A stretch of DNA of 64,000 nt from Chryseobacterium angstadtii (lineage in GTDB: Bacteria; Bacteroidota; Bacteroidia; Flavobacteriales; Weeksellaceae), in contig NZ_LFND01000002.1 of assembly GCF_001045465.1 (NCBI RefSeq), forward strand, positions 310,001-374,000, written 5' to 3'. The notes under the pieces were generated by a model, which did not search any database, was not told where the DNA came from, and worked only from the letters and a program-made list of their open reading frames with translations. The position numbers and the translations under genes are program-made. This document shows, piece after piece, positions 25,633-34,117 of this stretch; position 1 is the stretch's first letter; every line of letters begins with the position of its first letter.

Positions 25633-27150
25633 TTACCACTTCATTTCATCAATTTCGTTCTGGATTCTTTTATTGATATTAATCCTGGCTCCTTCGAAAC
25701 TAAAGACCGCAGTTCCTTTTTCTCTTGCAAATTTATTGTCTATTGAACCTGCTTTCTTCGAACTTTTAAAATAAGGACCTGTTTCTTTAATTTCTTTTTC
25801 TTCCGTAGGGAATTCTTTCACCCGGATCAGGTTATCATATTTTTTAGTAAGATCAAACCAATAGATATAATCCGCATTAAATGACACCGCTTTTATTCCT
25901 TTCTTTGAATAATAATTGATGGCTCCTGCCTGACCATAATTGTCGCACAGCACCAAAGTAGTCCCGGATGCAGACAGCTTTGAATATTCTTCATCTACTT
26001 TTTGAGCAAGTTCTTTCCAGCCCTGCATATCTGCAAAATCCTGAGGAAGGGGATGATTTTTACCATCCTCCCAACGAAGCAGTCCCATTTTTTCATACTT
26101 TTCCGGGTGGTTTACAATATATTCAGGACTTTTATTGGGAAAAGCAAGGTTGTACAAAGGCAGAAATAAAAGAACAGGAATGAAGATCAACACGGGTTTC
26201 AGAAATCTCCCCCATCTTTTTTCGAAAATATTTCCCAGAAAAACGGCACCGAATGCTATCAAAACAGGATAAAGACCGATGGCATAATAATCTTTAGCTC
26301 TGAACAGCAAAAACAGCCCGATGGTAATGATATACATCCAGAAGAAAGATCTGAATTTCTCAAACGGTTTATAGAAAAGCAAGGCGTATAATCCGGCAAC
26401 GACCACCAATATTGAGCCTATGAAGAAAAGAATCTGGGATTTAAAGAAATTCAGTCTGTCCACATGTACCAGTTGTCTTTCGGAAAGTTCTTTCATATGA
26501 TGGATGACCGGAAACCCATTATTGTACTGCCATAAAAGATTGGGAAGCATAATGAGCAAAGCCAATAATCCAGCGCCGTACAGATGAGCCTGAAGAAAAA
26601 TCTTTCTTTGCTTCGTTAAAAGAACGGCCGGAACTATTCCCAGCACTGCAAAGACAATATTATATTTATTCAGGATTCCTATTCCGAAGACCACGCCAGC
26701 AGCATAAAGCCATTTTATTTTTTCAGAATTAAAGTACCTGATCAGAATATAATAAATAAGTGTCCACAGTAAAACTTCCAGCGAGGTAGGCTGAAAAAGC
26801 ATATTGAGACGAAGAAGTACTGAAAGCAAAATACCAGTTGCCGCCAGAATTTTAGCATATAAATTTCCATGAAGTTCTTCAACTATTTTCCATACTACAA
26901 CAATAGTCAATGCTCCGAAGAGCGCCGGAAAAAATTTAACCCAAAACACGGAATTACCAAGCGATTTGATCAGCCATGCCAGCCAGGAATTAACAGGTGG
27001 TACAGAAAGATATCCCCAGGCAAGATGATTGCCCTGATCAAGATGCAGATATTCGTCTCTATGGAGTTCATATTCCGGGCTGATCAGGGAATATTGGAGA
27101 ATGAATTTTGCGACGATAAAGAAAAAGAGAATGAGGTAATTTTTCTTCAT
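25633..27150 (-). CDS. GT39/ArnT-like lipid-dependent glycosyltransferase
   Basis: A 505-residue integral membrane protein with about ten to twelve hydrophobic helices over the first 340 residues and a soluble C-terminal domain. The first periplasmic loop has HRDEYLHLDQG near residue 30, with the acidic pair of PMT/ArnT-type GT-C enzymes, and later FQPTSLEVLLW. Such enzymes transfer a sugar from a polyprenyl phosphate to a periplasmic acceptor such as lipid A or protein. Neither donor nor acceptor is indicated by its neighbours. It lies 78 bases upstream of the beta-lactamase gene and may share transcription with it. Confidence 0.78.
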   Translation of the reverse strand: MKKNYLILFFFIVAKFILQYSLISPEYELHRDEYLHLDQGNHLAWGYLSVPPVNSWLAWLIKSLGNSVFWVKFFPALFGALTIVVVWKIVEELHGNLYAKILAATGILLSVLLRLNMLFQPTSLEVLLWTLIYYILIRYFNSEKIKWLYAAGVVFGIGILNKYNIVFAVLGIVPAVLLTKQRKIFLQAHLYGAGLLALLIMLPNLLWQYNNGFPVIHHMKELSERQLVHVDRLNFFKSQILFFIGSILVVVAGLYALLFYKPFEKFRSFFWMYIITIGLFLLFRAKDYYAIGLYPVLIAFGAVFLGNIFEKRWGRFLKPVLIFIPVLLFLPLYNLAFPNKSPEYIVNHPEKYEKMGLLRWEDGKNHPLPQDFADMQGWKELAQKVDEEYSKLSASGTTLVLCDNYGQAGAINYYSKKGIKAVSFNADYIYWFDLTKKYDNLIRVKEFPTEEKEIKETGPYFKSSKKAGSIDNKFAREKGTAVFSFEGARININKRIQNEIDEMKW

Positions 27151-27220
27151 AGCTTCATGACTATTTATTGTTACTATTTTCTTTAAGACAACTGATTAAA
27201 ATAATCCATTACAATGATTA

Positions 27221-27255
27221 AAAATAAAAAAATCCCGGGAAAAATTCCCCGGGAT
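27221..27255 (-). terminator. Terminator of the MacAB-like export operon
   Basis: ATCCCGGG and CCCGGGAT form a perfect 8-bp GC-rich stem with an 8-base loop, followed on the minus strand by seven T and more AT. It lies 31 bases after the adaptor gene stop. Confidence 0.85.
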
Positions 27256-27285
27256 CTTACAGTTTAAATATATAGTGGTCGTTTA

Positions 27286-28479
27286 CTATTTTTTCTTTTC
27301 TTTAAGCTCTTCTTTGTCTTTGTCTGAAGGGTTCCATACTTTCACTTCCGAATCTTTGGTAATTCCGGAAAGGATCTGAACATTGATTCCGTCGCTGGCT
27401 CCTAGTTTCACATAGACTTTTTTGAACTTTCCGTCTTTTTGTTTTACTTCTACAAAAGGCATATCCTTGCCGTTTTTCTTCTCGTACTGGATAAGTGATT
27501 CATCCAACAGCAAAGCATTCTTTTCGGATTTCAGAACAATTTCTCCGTTTGCAGAAAATCCGGCTCTGATGTATTCGTTATTAGGATTGGTCACATCACC
27601 TTCCACCGGGAATTTAATGGTTCCCAAATTGTCTTTTCCTTTAGGAGCAATCATCGTTAGTTTTCCCGGGAACGTTTTGTTCTGTAGGGCACCGATTACG
27701 ATTTTCATATCCATTCCCTGCTTCAGTTTTCCTGCCTGGGCCTCGTCTATTTCTCCCTGGAAGATCAAAGAATTAAGATCTGCAATAGAACAGATGGTGG
27801 TACCTGCATTGAAAGAGTTGGCCTCAATTACCTGGCTTCCTACTTTTACAGGAACTTCAAGAACAGTCCCTGATGCTTTGGAACGGATCTGCGTTGTAGC
27901 CAGTCCCTGAAGTTCAGGAGTTGCTCCGGTTTTTACAATCTGCAATCTTTTCTGAGCGGTAGCCAGCTGCTGATTCGCATTTCTAAGAGCCTGCTGTTGG
28001 GAAAACAACTGTTGTTGTGAGTTTAAGTAATCCTGCTTGGAAACCACCCCTTGTTTATATAGACTTTCCTGCATGGAAAATTGCTTCTGCATGTTATCAA
28101 CATTCAATTTAGCATTACTGATCTGCAGCTGTGAGTTCACCACTTCCTGCTGTGCGTTGTTCACGTCAGCGATGTTGGGAATAATTCTCACGGTAGCAAT
28201 CAGCTGTCCGGCTGTTACTTTGTCTCCTTCATCTACTAAAATTTTGTCAATGATTCCAGCAATATTCGGCTTGATCTCAATTTCTTCTTTCGGAACTATT
28301 TTTCCCGTTGCCATTACCTTGTCTTCCATGTTTTGATAAGTAGGTTTTCTGGTCAGGAAAGCTTCACTCTGTTTAGAATTTGATTTCACGAGATACCCGA
28401 TCCCGGAGAACAATGCCACTGCAAATAAAAGCCCCACTACAATATAAATGGCTTTTTTCCAAGTGAATTTCTTTTTCAT
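27286..28479 (-). CDS. Periplasmic adaptor (membrane fusion) protein, MacA/HlyD-like
   Basis: A 397-residue adaptor with one N-terminal membrane helix (residues 12-31). A split biotinyl-lipoyl domain (IAGIIDKILVDEGDKVTAGQLIA and ASGTVLEVPVKVGSQV) brackets a long coiled coil rich in Gln (residues 105-185), and beta-barrel domains follow. It would bridge an inner-membrane ABC exporter to an outer-membrane TolC-like channel. It is the last gene of the operon, after two MacB-like permeases and an ATPase. No TolC homologue is encoded here, so the channel must come from elsewhere. Substrate unknown. Confidence 0.88.
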   Translation of the reverse strand: MKKKFTWKKAIYIVVGLLFAVALFSGIGYLVKSNSKQSEAFLTRKPTYQNMEDKVMATGKIVPKEEIEIKPNIAGIIDKILVDEGDKVTAGQLIATVRIIPNIADVNNAQQEVVNSQLQISNAKLNVDNMQKQFSMQESLYKQGVVSKQDYLNSQQQLFSQQQALRNANQQLATAQKRLQIVKTGATPELQGLATTQIRSKASGTVLEVPVKVGSQVIEANSFNAGTTICSIADLNSLIFQGEIDEAQAGKLKQGMDMKIVIGALQNKTFPGKLTMIAPKGKDNLGTIKFPVEGDVTNPNNEYIRAGFSANGEIVLKSEKNALLLDESLIQYEKKNGKDMPFVEVKQKDGKFKKVYVKLGASDGINVQILSGITKDSEVKVWNPSDKDKEELKEKKK

Positions 28480-28503
28480 ATATCTAGTTTATTTTTTTTA
28501 TTA

Positions 28504-28607
28504 AAAGATTGAAGGATTAAAGGATTTAAATATTAAAGAAATCATTTATCATTTTCAAATTATTTTATTTTCAAATTAACACATCATCAAATCAACCCAT
28601 CATCACA
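28504..28607. repeat. Octad-period repeat array (adaptor-permease spacer)
   Basis: Thirteen successive 8-base units keep register, starting AAAGATTG, AAGGATTA, AAGGATTT and drifting into TTTTCAAA, TCATCAAA, TCAACCCA and TCATCACA. It fills most of the 134-base spacer. The same drift, in the same direction, occurs in the spacer at 31255-31334. Confidence 0.8.
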
Positions 28608-28613
28608 TCAGCA

Positions 28614-29885
28614 TTATTCTGATCTCAAAGCTTCAATCGGTCTGATCTTTACAGCCCGCTGCGCCGGAATCATTCCGATAATAAGACCCAGAACGACCAT
28701 AACGGCCATGGCTCCAAATACATTTCCGTAATTTACCGTAGGATTGTAGAATGGAAATTCGTCCTGATTCTGGGTGACTGCATTTAAAATAATGAGCACG
28801 AATATTCCGCACATAAACCCGAGAATCCCCGAGGACAAGGTAATCACCACACTTTCAAGCAGGATCTGGTTTCTCACTTCGGCAGGTTTTGCTCCCAAAG
28901 CTCTGCGGATCCCGATTTCTTTCGTTCTTTCTTTTACGGTAATCAAAAGGATATTTGAGATAGCAATAACTCCGGCAAGAATAGTAAGTGTTCCCACAAT
29001 AATGGTCAGAAGCTGCATTCCGGTAAGGAAACCTGTCAGTTTTTTAAATTCTTTTCCCAAATTGAAGCTCCCAAAGGCATTGGTATCTTCCGGTGATACT
29101 TTATTTTTGGTTTTCAGTACCTGTTTTACATCTTCTTCTACGCCGCCTACGTTGGCGTTAGGTTTACTTACAATGGCAAACATGTCTATCTGGTCTCCTG
29201 CATTGTACATCTTGGTATAGGTGGAAAGAGGAATAAATGCAGTCCGGTCATTTTCAAAACCGCCTCCTTTTTTCACTCTGAACACACCGATCACGTTAAA
29301 AAACAGACCTTTGATATTCACCTGTTTTCCAACCGGATCTTCTTTTTTCTTGGCATCAAAGAAGTTTTTGTAGATCTCTTCTCCAATCACCACTACATTT
29401 TTATTTCCAAGAACATCAGCATCATTAATATAGCGACCGAAAATAAGTTTCTTTTCAGAAATTTTATTTCCCACCGAATAATCTCCCGTAAGAGAATAGG
29501 TTCCGTTTTTGCCGTTTCTCGACATAGATTCCCCCGCTGTTCCGGTGAAGCTTCCTCTGGCATTCTGCGGAGAGATATAATCAATGGCAGTCACTTTTCT
29601 TTTCAGCATATCCATATCGGATAAATTAAGATGAACTTCTCTTCCTTTCGGGAATCCATCATAAGGAATAGATGTTTTCTGAGCCCAAAGAAAGATGGAG
29701 TTGGTAGCAAATCCTGAAAACAGTTTATCGAAACCATTTTCCATTCCTTTTGCTGCCCCCAGAAGACTCACATACAAAAACATTCCCCATCCTACTCCAA
29801 TCATGGTAAGGAACGTACGAAGCTTATTATTCCTCAGTGAATAATAAATTTCCTGCCAAGTATCTTTTTTAAATAAAATGTTCAC
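28614..29885 (-). CDS. MacB-like ABC transporter permease (second copy)
   Basis: A 423-residue protein with the MacB/FtsX topology: one N-terminal helix (LRTFLTMIGVGWGMFLYVSLL), a large periplasmic domain of about 230 residues, and three C-terminal helices. The segment TVKERTKEIGIRRALGAKPAEV is the FtsX coupling signature, and the end MIPAQRAVKIRPIEALRSE is typical. No ATPase domain is fused, so the separate ATPase gene upstream supplies energy. It is a paralogue of the next permease; the two probably form a heterodimer. Confidence 0.9.
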   Translation of the reverse strand: MNILFKKDTWQEIYYSLRNNKLRTFLTMIGVGWGMFLYVSLLGAAKGMENGFDKLFSGFATNSIFLWAQKTSIPYDGFPKGREVHLNLSDMDMLKRKVTAIDYISPQNARGSFTGTAGESMSRNGKNGTYSLTGDYSVGNKISEKKLIFGRYINDADVLGNKNVVVIGEEIYKNFFDAKKKEDPVGKQVNIKGLFFNVIGVFRVKKGGGFENDRTAFIPLSTYTKMYNAGDQIDMFAIVSKPNANVGGVEEDVKQVLKTKNKVSPEDTNAFGSFNLGKEFKKLTGFLTGMQLLTIIVGTLTILAGVIAISNILLITVKERTKEIGIRRALGAKPAEVRNQILLESVVITLSSGILGFMCGIFVLIILNAVTQNQDEFPFYNPTVNYGNVFGAMAVMVVLGLIIGMIPAQRAVKIRPIEALRSE

Positions 29886-29916
29886 TTCTTTGAGTTATAA
29901 GTTTATAATAATATAT

Positions 29917-29944
29917 GAATGATGAATGATTATTAATAAATGAT
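29917..29944. repeat. Heptad-period repeat in the permease-permease spacer
   Basis: Two exact GAATGAT units are followed by TATTAAT and AAATGAT in register. It adjoins an octad array in the same spacer, so two different periods occur side by side. Confidence 0.65.
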
Positions 29945-29956
29945 AATACACTGAAA

Positions 29957-29996
29957 ATCATCCCATCTCCACATCAACAAATCATCACATCATCTA
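29957..29996. repeat. Octad-period repeat, ATC-rich
   Basis: ATC recurs exactly every 8 bases at 29957, 29965, 29973, 29981 and 29989 with variable filling (ATCATCCC, ATCTCCAC, ATCAACAA, ATCATCAC, ATCATCTA). It lies just after the stop of the first permease gene. Confidence 0.75.
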
Positions 29997-30009
29997 AATT
30001 ACCGCATCA

Positions 30010-31239
30010 TTATTCCGTTCTTAACGCCTCTATCGGTTTAATTCTGGAAGCTCTGTACGCAGGAACAAACCCTGCAATAAGTCCTGAAAATACCAATGCG
30101 ATAAACGCCATAAAAATGGTGATCCACCCTACACTAGGACTTTTGATGAAATATTCTTCAAGACTGTCCCCTATTAAACTGAGGGCCAATACGCCTATTG
30201 CCACTCCTACAATCCCTGAAACTACTGTGATCACAACACTTTCCTGTACGATAAGCGCCACAATACTTCTCGGCTTCGCTCCGATGGCCTTACGGACACC
30301 TATTTCTTTGGTTCTTTCTTTTACGATATAAACCATAATATTACTGATCCCGATAATTCCTGCCAGCAATGTTCCCATGCCGATAAATCCTACAATAAGG
30401 GTAAGTACTGCCATAAACTGAAAGGTTTCATTCATGTTTTTGGCATTGTTCCAGATACGGACTCCGTTTTCATCATCGGGAGCAACATTTTTTCTGGATT
30501 TTAACCGGTCTTTAAGTTCATCACCATATTTAATTGCCTCTGCGGGAGTCAGTTTTTCATTATAAGCAATAAATACCGTAGATACTGTATCAGAGCCTTT
30601 TTTCATCTGCTGAAGGGTTGTAATAGGAACGGCAATATGCCTTTCGTCCCAGTCGCCTCCATCATCGGAAAAAACACCTACCACTTTGAACATGGTTCCG
30701 TTGATGTTCAGATCTTTTCCTATCGGGCTTCCGTTTTTGATCAAATCACGCTGAACCATTCTACCTATGACGGCTACATTCTGCTTTCTTTCAAGATCCA
30801 TAGGCGTAAGATAGCGCCCATCCAGCATTTTTCTGTTTTCAATAACCTTTTCTCCGGGCTCACCACCGTTCACCTGATAAGTCCCGCTTTCTTTGCCGTA
30901 CTTTACCATTAAACTGGTGCTGTATCTTGGGTTGGCATCGCCTACTTTGTCTTTATCTGTATTGATCAGGAAATCGTAGTCGTCATTATTCATCGTGACC
31001 GTTCTGTCCGACTGCAGCCCTTTATAAGCCATAGTGGTTTTACCCGTGTAGATCGTGATAAGGTTCTGGGCATCTCTTGCAAAACCTTCGGTAAAGGCAT
31101 TCTGAAGCCCCTTTCCTATTCCGAAAAGAACAACAAAGATGAACAGCCCCAAAGCCACCGTAAACCCCGAAAGCACCGTCCGCAATACATTACTGCGGAT
31201 AGAACTGAATATTTCCTGCCAACGATCTAGGTCAAACAT
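30010..31239 (-). CDS. MacB-like ABC transporter permease (first copy)
   Basis: A 409-residue permease with an N-terminal helix (VLRTVLSGFTVALGLFIFVV), a periplasmic MacB_PCD domain, and three C-terminal helices. The FtsX signature is VKERTKEIGVRKAIGAKPRSI, and the C-terminus is VPAYRASRIKPIEALRTE. Like its neighbour it lacks an ATPase. In MacB systems the permease works mechanically, driving substrate from the periplasm through the adaptor and outer-membrane channel. Two different permeases, one ATPase and one adaptor are a common Bacteroidetes layout. Confidence 0.9.
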   Translation of the reverse strand: MFDLDRWQEIFSSIRSNVLRTVLSGFTVALGLFIFVVLFGIGKGLQNAFTEGFARDAQNLITIYTGKTTMAYKGLQSDRTVTMNNDDYDFLINTDKDKVGDANPRYSTSLMVKYGKESGTYQVNGGEPGEKVIENRKMLDGRYLTPMDLERKQNVAVIGRMVQRDLIKNGSPIGKDLNINGTMFKVVGVFSDDGGDWDERHIAVPITTLQQMKKGSDTVSTVFIAYNEKLTPAEAIKYGDELKDRLKSRKNVAPDDENGVRIWNNAKNMNETFQFMAVLTLIVGFIGMGTLLAGIIGISNIMVYIVKERTKEIGVRKAIGAKPRSIVALIVQESVVITVVSGIVGVAIGVLALSLIGDSLEEYFIKSPSVGWITIFMAFIALVFSGLIAGFVPAYRASRIKPIEALRTE

Positions 31240-31254
31240 TTCTTATTGGTATTT

Positions 31255-31334
31255 AAAGATTGAAAAATTTAAAGATTAAAAAATTGGATTTTAAATTTTC
31301 AAATCAACACATTATCAAATTTTCAAATCAGCAC
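31255..31334. repeat. Octad-period repeat array (permease-ATPase spacer)
   Basis: Ten consecutive 8-base units in exact register: AAAGATTG, AAAAATTT, AAAGATTA, AAAAATTG, then units such as ATTTTCAA (twice), ATCAACAC and ATCAGCAC. It fills nearly the whole 98-base spacer. The unit family and direction of drift match the array at 28504-28607. Confidence 0.82.
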
Positions 31335-31337
31335 ATT

Positions 31338-32027
31338 CTACAAAACAACCTGCTTAATAAACTCATCACTTTCAATGATGCCATCTTTCAGGATTACGTT
31401 TCTTTTGGTTTGTGCAGCTACATCCGGTTCGTGGGTTACAACGATGATGGTTCTTCCCTCATTATTGATATCCTGAAGAAGTTTCATAATATCATGCGTT
31501 GTTTTGGAATCCAGTGCTCCGGTTGGCTCATCTGCCAGCACTACTTTAGGATCTGTAATCAGAGCTCTTGCAATAGCCACTCTCTGTTTTTGTCCTCCGG
31601 AAAGCTCGTTGGGAAGGTGATCTGCCCATTGTGCAAGACCTACTTTCTTCAGATATTCCATCGCTTTCTTGTTACGCTCTTTTCTCGGAACATTCTGATA
31701 ATATAAAGGAAGCGCTACATTTTCCAGAGCCGTTTTATAGCTGATCAGGTTGAAAGACTGAAAAATAAAACCAAGAAATTTACTTCTGTATTCCGCAGCT
31801 TTTACCTCAGACAAATGCTCGATCGGGACCGTGTCCAGTTCGTAAGTTCCTGAATCTTTTTCATCCAGAATACCGATGATATTAAGAAGGGTAGATTTTC
31901 CGGAACCGGAGCTTCCCATAATAGAAACAAACTCGCCTTCGGAAATATTAAGATTAATTCCTTTAAGAACGTGCAGCTTGCTTTTTCCTGTATCGTATGA
32001 TTTATGTAAATCCTGAATTACTAACAT
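31338..32027 (-). CDS. ABC transporter ATP-binding protein (MacB/LolD-type)
   Basis: A 229-residue ABC ATPase with Walker A GSSGSGKST near residue 38, Q-loop FQSFNLI, signature LSGGQKQRVAIARAL, Walker B VVLADEPTGALDS and the H-loop VVTHEPDVA. Its size and motifs place it in the MacB/LolD/FtsE group that powers MacB-fold permeases. It is the first gene of the four-gene operon. The gap to the divergent nrdB gene is 424 bases. Substrate unknown; a macrolide or lipoprotein role should not be assumed. Confidence 0.92.
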   Translation of the reverse strand: MLVIQDLHKSYDTGKSKLHVLKGINLNISEGEFVSIMGSSGSGKSTLLNIIGILDEKDSGTYELDTVPIEHLSEVKAAEYRSKFLGFIFQSFNLISYKTALENVALPLYYQNVPRKERNKKAMEYLKKVGLAQWADHLPNELSGGQKQRVAIARALITDPKVVLADEPTGALDSKTTHDIMKLLQDINNEGRTIIVVTHEPDVAAQTKRNVILKDGIIESDEFIKQVVL

Positions 32028-32451
32028 TAAGTGATGCTTGTTTTATACCCAATAAGTAGATGATATTTTCAATTTGTTACAAGAACAAAAATTTATTCGA
32101 ATATTTTATTGTTTAATGGTTTTATCCTTTGTTTATAGGCAATTACATTAAATCGTTTAACCGTAACTGTAATTTTTCATTTATTTTCCACGAATAACCC
32201 CGTCTAAGCCATTATTCGTGCTGGTTTCATGTAAATGTGGAAAACTTTTAGAGTTAAAACTCAGCCAATTAGTATTTACCCCTTTTAAAATCAGTTCTTT
32301 TTTTCGAACTTTGTCATTAGTTCTTTACAAGAAACCGACACTTTTGAATGTGAATATGTTTCAAGTGTAAATACCAAAGATACAAGAAGTTAAATATTAC
32401 TTCAAAGTTATCCACAGTGATGCAAATTATTTAATTTAAAGATATTTTAAT
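32028..32451. promoter_or_regulatory. Divergent control region between export operon and nrdB, with DnaA boxes
   Basis: A 424-base spacer. TTATCCACA at 32408-32416 is an exact DnaA box, 36 bases before nrdB. TGTGGAAAA at 32236-32244 is a one-mismatch box on the other strand. On the minus strand TTG (32405-32403), 20 bases and TATCTTTG (32382-32375) form a full Bacteroidetes promoter that could read the export operon, but with a leader of about 340 bases. I found no full promoter for nrdB. Confidence 0.5.
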
Positions 32452-33426
32452 ATGGGAATTTTCGATAAAAGAGTAAGTTACAAGCCATTTGAATACCCTG
32501 AGGTTCTTCAGTTTGTAGAGGCGATCAACAAATCGTTCTGGGTACATTCGGAAGTGGATTTTACTGCAGATGTTCAGGATTTTCATTCGCAGTTAGAGCC
32601 GCACGAAAAACATGCTGTGAAAAATGCACTTTTAGCTATTGCACAGATCGAGGTGTCCGTAAAGACATTCTGGGGAAACCTATACAATCATTTACCAAAA
32701 CCGGAACTTAATGGCCTGGGAGCTACTTTTGCCGAATGCGAATTCCGTCATTCCGAAGCGTATTCCAGATTGGTAGAAGTATTGGGATACAACGAAGAAT
32801 TTGCCAACGTTATAGAAATTCCTGCCGTAAAAAAGAGAATAGATTTCCTTTCAAACGTGCTGAAACACGCCAATTCTACAACACCTAAGGAATATGTATC
32901 TTCTCTTCTGTTATTCAGTATCCTGATTGAAAACGTATCACTTTTCTCCCAATTTGCGATCATCCTTTCTTTCACCAGATTCAAAGGATACATGAAAAAT
33001 GTTTCCAATATCATTGCATGGACATCCGTTGATGAGCAAATCCACGCCAATGCAGGAATCTATCTGATCAACAAGATCCGTGAAGAACAACCTAACCTGT
33101 TGACAGATTCAGATATCGAAGACATCTATACATTGGTAGATCAGTCTATAGACCTGGAAAGTGAAATCCTTGACTGGATCTTCGAACTTGGAGAGCTAAG
33201 TGTTTTCTCAAAAGAAGATCTTCTTAATTTCATGAAATACCGTGTAGACGACAGCTTAAAGAAAATCAATATGGAAACCCGTTACAACGTATCTCCGGAA
33301 CAATACCGCCCAATGGTATGGTTTGAAGAGGAAGTTTTCGCGAACTCCATGGATGATTTCTTTGCTAAAAGACCTGTAGATTATACGAAACACGATAAGA
33401 GTATTACAGCGAACGATTTGTTTTAA
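32452..33426 (+). CDS. nrdB: Ribonucleotide reductase small subunit (NrdB)
   Basis: A 324-residue class I ribonucleotide reductase beta subunit. Metal ligands include Glu67, Glu97 and His100, and Tyr104 sits where the radical tyrosine of E. coli is (ECEFRHSEAY). Later ligands fall in the ENVSLF and DEQIHA motifs. Glu67 replaces the aspartate of E. coli NrdB. The Flavobacterium johnsoniae homologue, as I recall, is a dimanganese class Id enzyme activated by superoxide, so that class is likely here. No ATP-cone domain is present at the N-terminus. It supplies the radical to the NrdA subunit encoded 0.7 kb downstream. Confidence 0.93.
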   Translation: MGIFDKRVSYKPFEYPEVLQFVEAINKSFWVHSEVDFTADVQDFHSQLEPHEKHAVKNALLAIAQIEVSVKTFWGNLYNHLPKPELNGLGATFAECEFRHSEAYSRLVEVLGYNEEFANVIEIPAVKKRIDFLSNVLKHANSTTPKEYVSSLLLFSILIENVSLFSQFAIILSFTRFKGYMKNVSNIIAWTSVDEQIHANAGIYLINKIREEQPNLLTDSDIEDIYTLVDQSIDLESEILDWIFELGELSVFSKEDLLNFMKYRVDDSLKKINMETRYNVSPEQYRPMVWFEEEVFANSMDDFFAKRPVDYTKHDKSITANDLF

Positions 33427-33437
33427 TTAATATTTAC

Positions 33438-33656
33438 ATGGAACTTAAATTAGAAAATATTAGTGTAATGTATCCTGACGAAGACTCTAGTATTGATAGA
33501 GATTTAGTCTTAAGAGTTGACCTTGATGAAGAATCATTACATTTCGATTTGATTGATAAAGTAAAACCTACTGGTGGGTTTGCTTTAAATAAGAAAGAGG
33601 TGGGGATTTTAAGGGACTATCTAACTTCTATTCTCAAGAATAAAATTATTAATTAA
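33438..33656 (+). CDS. Small conserved-looking hypothetical protein
   Basis: A 72-residue acidic cytoplasmic protein, start ATG 11 bases after the nrdB stop. It has no signal peptide, cysteine motif or recognised domain. The sequence (VLRVDLDEESLHFDLIDKVKP) looks like beta-strands and a terminal helix. Close spacing suggests co-transcription with nrdB. I do not recognise it. Confidence 0.6.
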   Translation: MELKLENISVMYPDEDSSIDRDLVLRVDLDEESLHFDLIDKVKPTGGFALNKKEVGILRDYLTSILKNKIIN

Positions 33657-33663
33657 TTAAATA

Positions 33664-33683
33664 GAGCGCAAGCGAAGCGAGCG
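33664..33683. other. Short G+C-rich patch
   Basis: GAGCGCAAGCGAAGCGAGCG stands out from the AT-rich surroundings, with GCG/AGCG recurring every 4-6 bases. It lies just after the small hypothetical gene. No hairpin or coding role is evident. Confidence 0.4.
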
Positions 33684-33772
33684 TCAAAGCAGATAGTATT
33701 AGCAATATTACACTTCATCTAAATAAAATTCCACCGTTCCCGGGAATAGTCAGATAATTCAAAGCACAAAAA

Positions 33773-34060
33773 ATGATCAATGTAATCGTAACCTATACCG
33801 TAAACCCTGAATACGTTTCAGAAAACAAGACCCACATTCAAACGTTTCTGGAGGATTTTAAAAATCTGGATCAGGAAACATTTGAGTACAAGGTATATTT
33901 AAAAGAAGACGGCGTTACCTTTTTACATTATTCAAATTACATCAATGAAGAAGTTCAGCATGCAGTTTTGAATGTTCCGTCTTTTAAGGAGTTTCAAAGA
34001 TTAAGAGACGAAAGCGGTCTGAACAATACACACAAAGTAGAAATTTTACAATCAATATAA
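33773..34060 (+). CDS. ABM-like ferredoxin-fold dimeric protein
   Basis: A 95-residue protein with the pattern of the antibiotic biosynthesis monooxygenase (ABM/YgiN) dimeric alpha-beta barrel. It has an N-terminal strand INVIVTYTVNP, a helix with conserved acidic residues, a central YKVYLKEDGVTFLHYSNY hairpin, and the HAVLNVPSFKEFQRL helix. Family members act on quinones or haem, or have no known activity. It is 57 bases before nrdA and probably in the nrdB-nrdA transcript. A role in nucleotide reduction is not established. Confidence 0.65.
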   Translation: MINVIVTYTVNPEYVSENKTHIQTFLEDFKNLDQETFEYKVYLKEDGVTFLHYSNYINEEVQHAVLNVPSFKEFQRLRDESGLNNTHKVEILQSI

Positions 34061-34070
34061 AAAACAACAA

Positions 34071-34101
34071 AATTCCGGAGCACCCAACCTGTTCCGGAAT
34101 T
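34071..34101 (+). other. Inverted repeat before nrdA
   Basis: AATTCCGGA and TCCGGAATT form a 9-bp stem with a 13-base loop, 16 bases before the nrdA start. No T-run follows, so it is probably not a terminator. It could affect translation or processing of nrdA mRNA. Confidence 0.5.
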
Positions 34102-34117
34102 CGAAAATATAACATCT

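Noticed and set aside
24575..31334. CRISPR array
   Set aside because: The periodic repeats have 7- or 8-base units without constant repeats or unique spacers, and no cas genes are present.
34071..34101. Transcription terminator between the ABM-like gene and nrdA
   Set aside because: The stem is good but lacks a T-run, and termination there would cut off nrdA; kept only as an inverted repeat.
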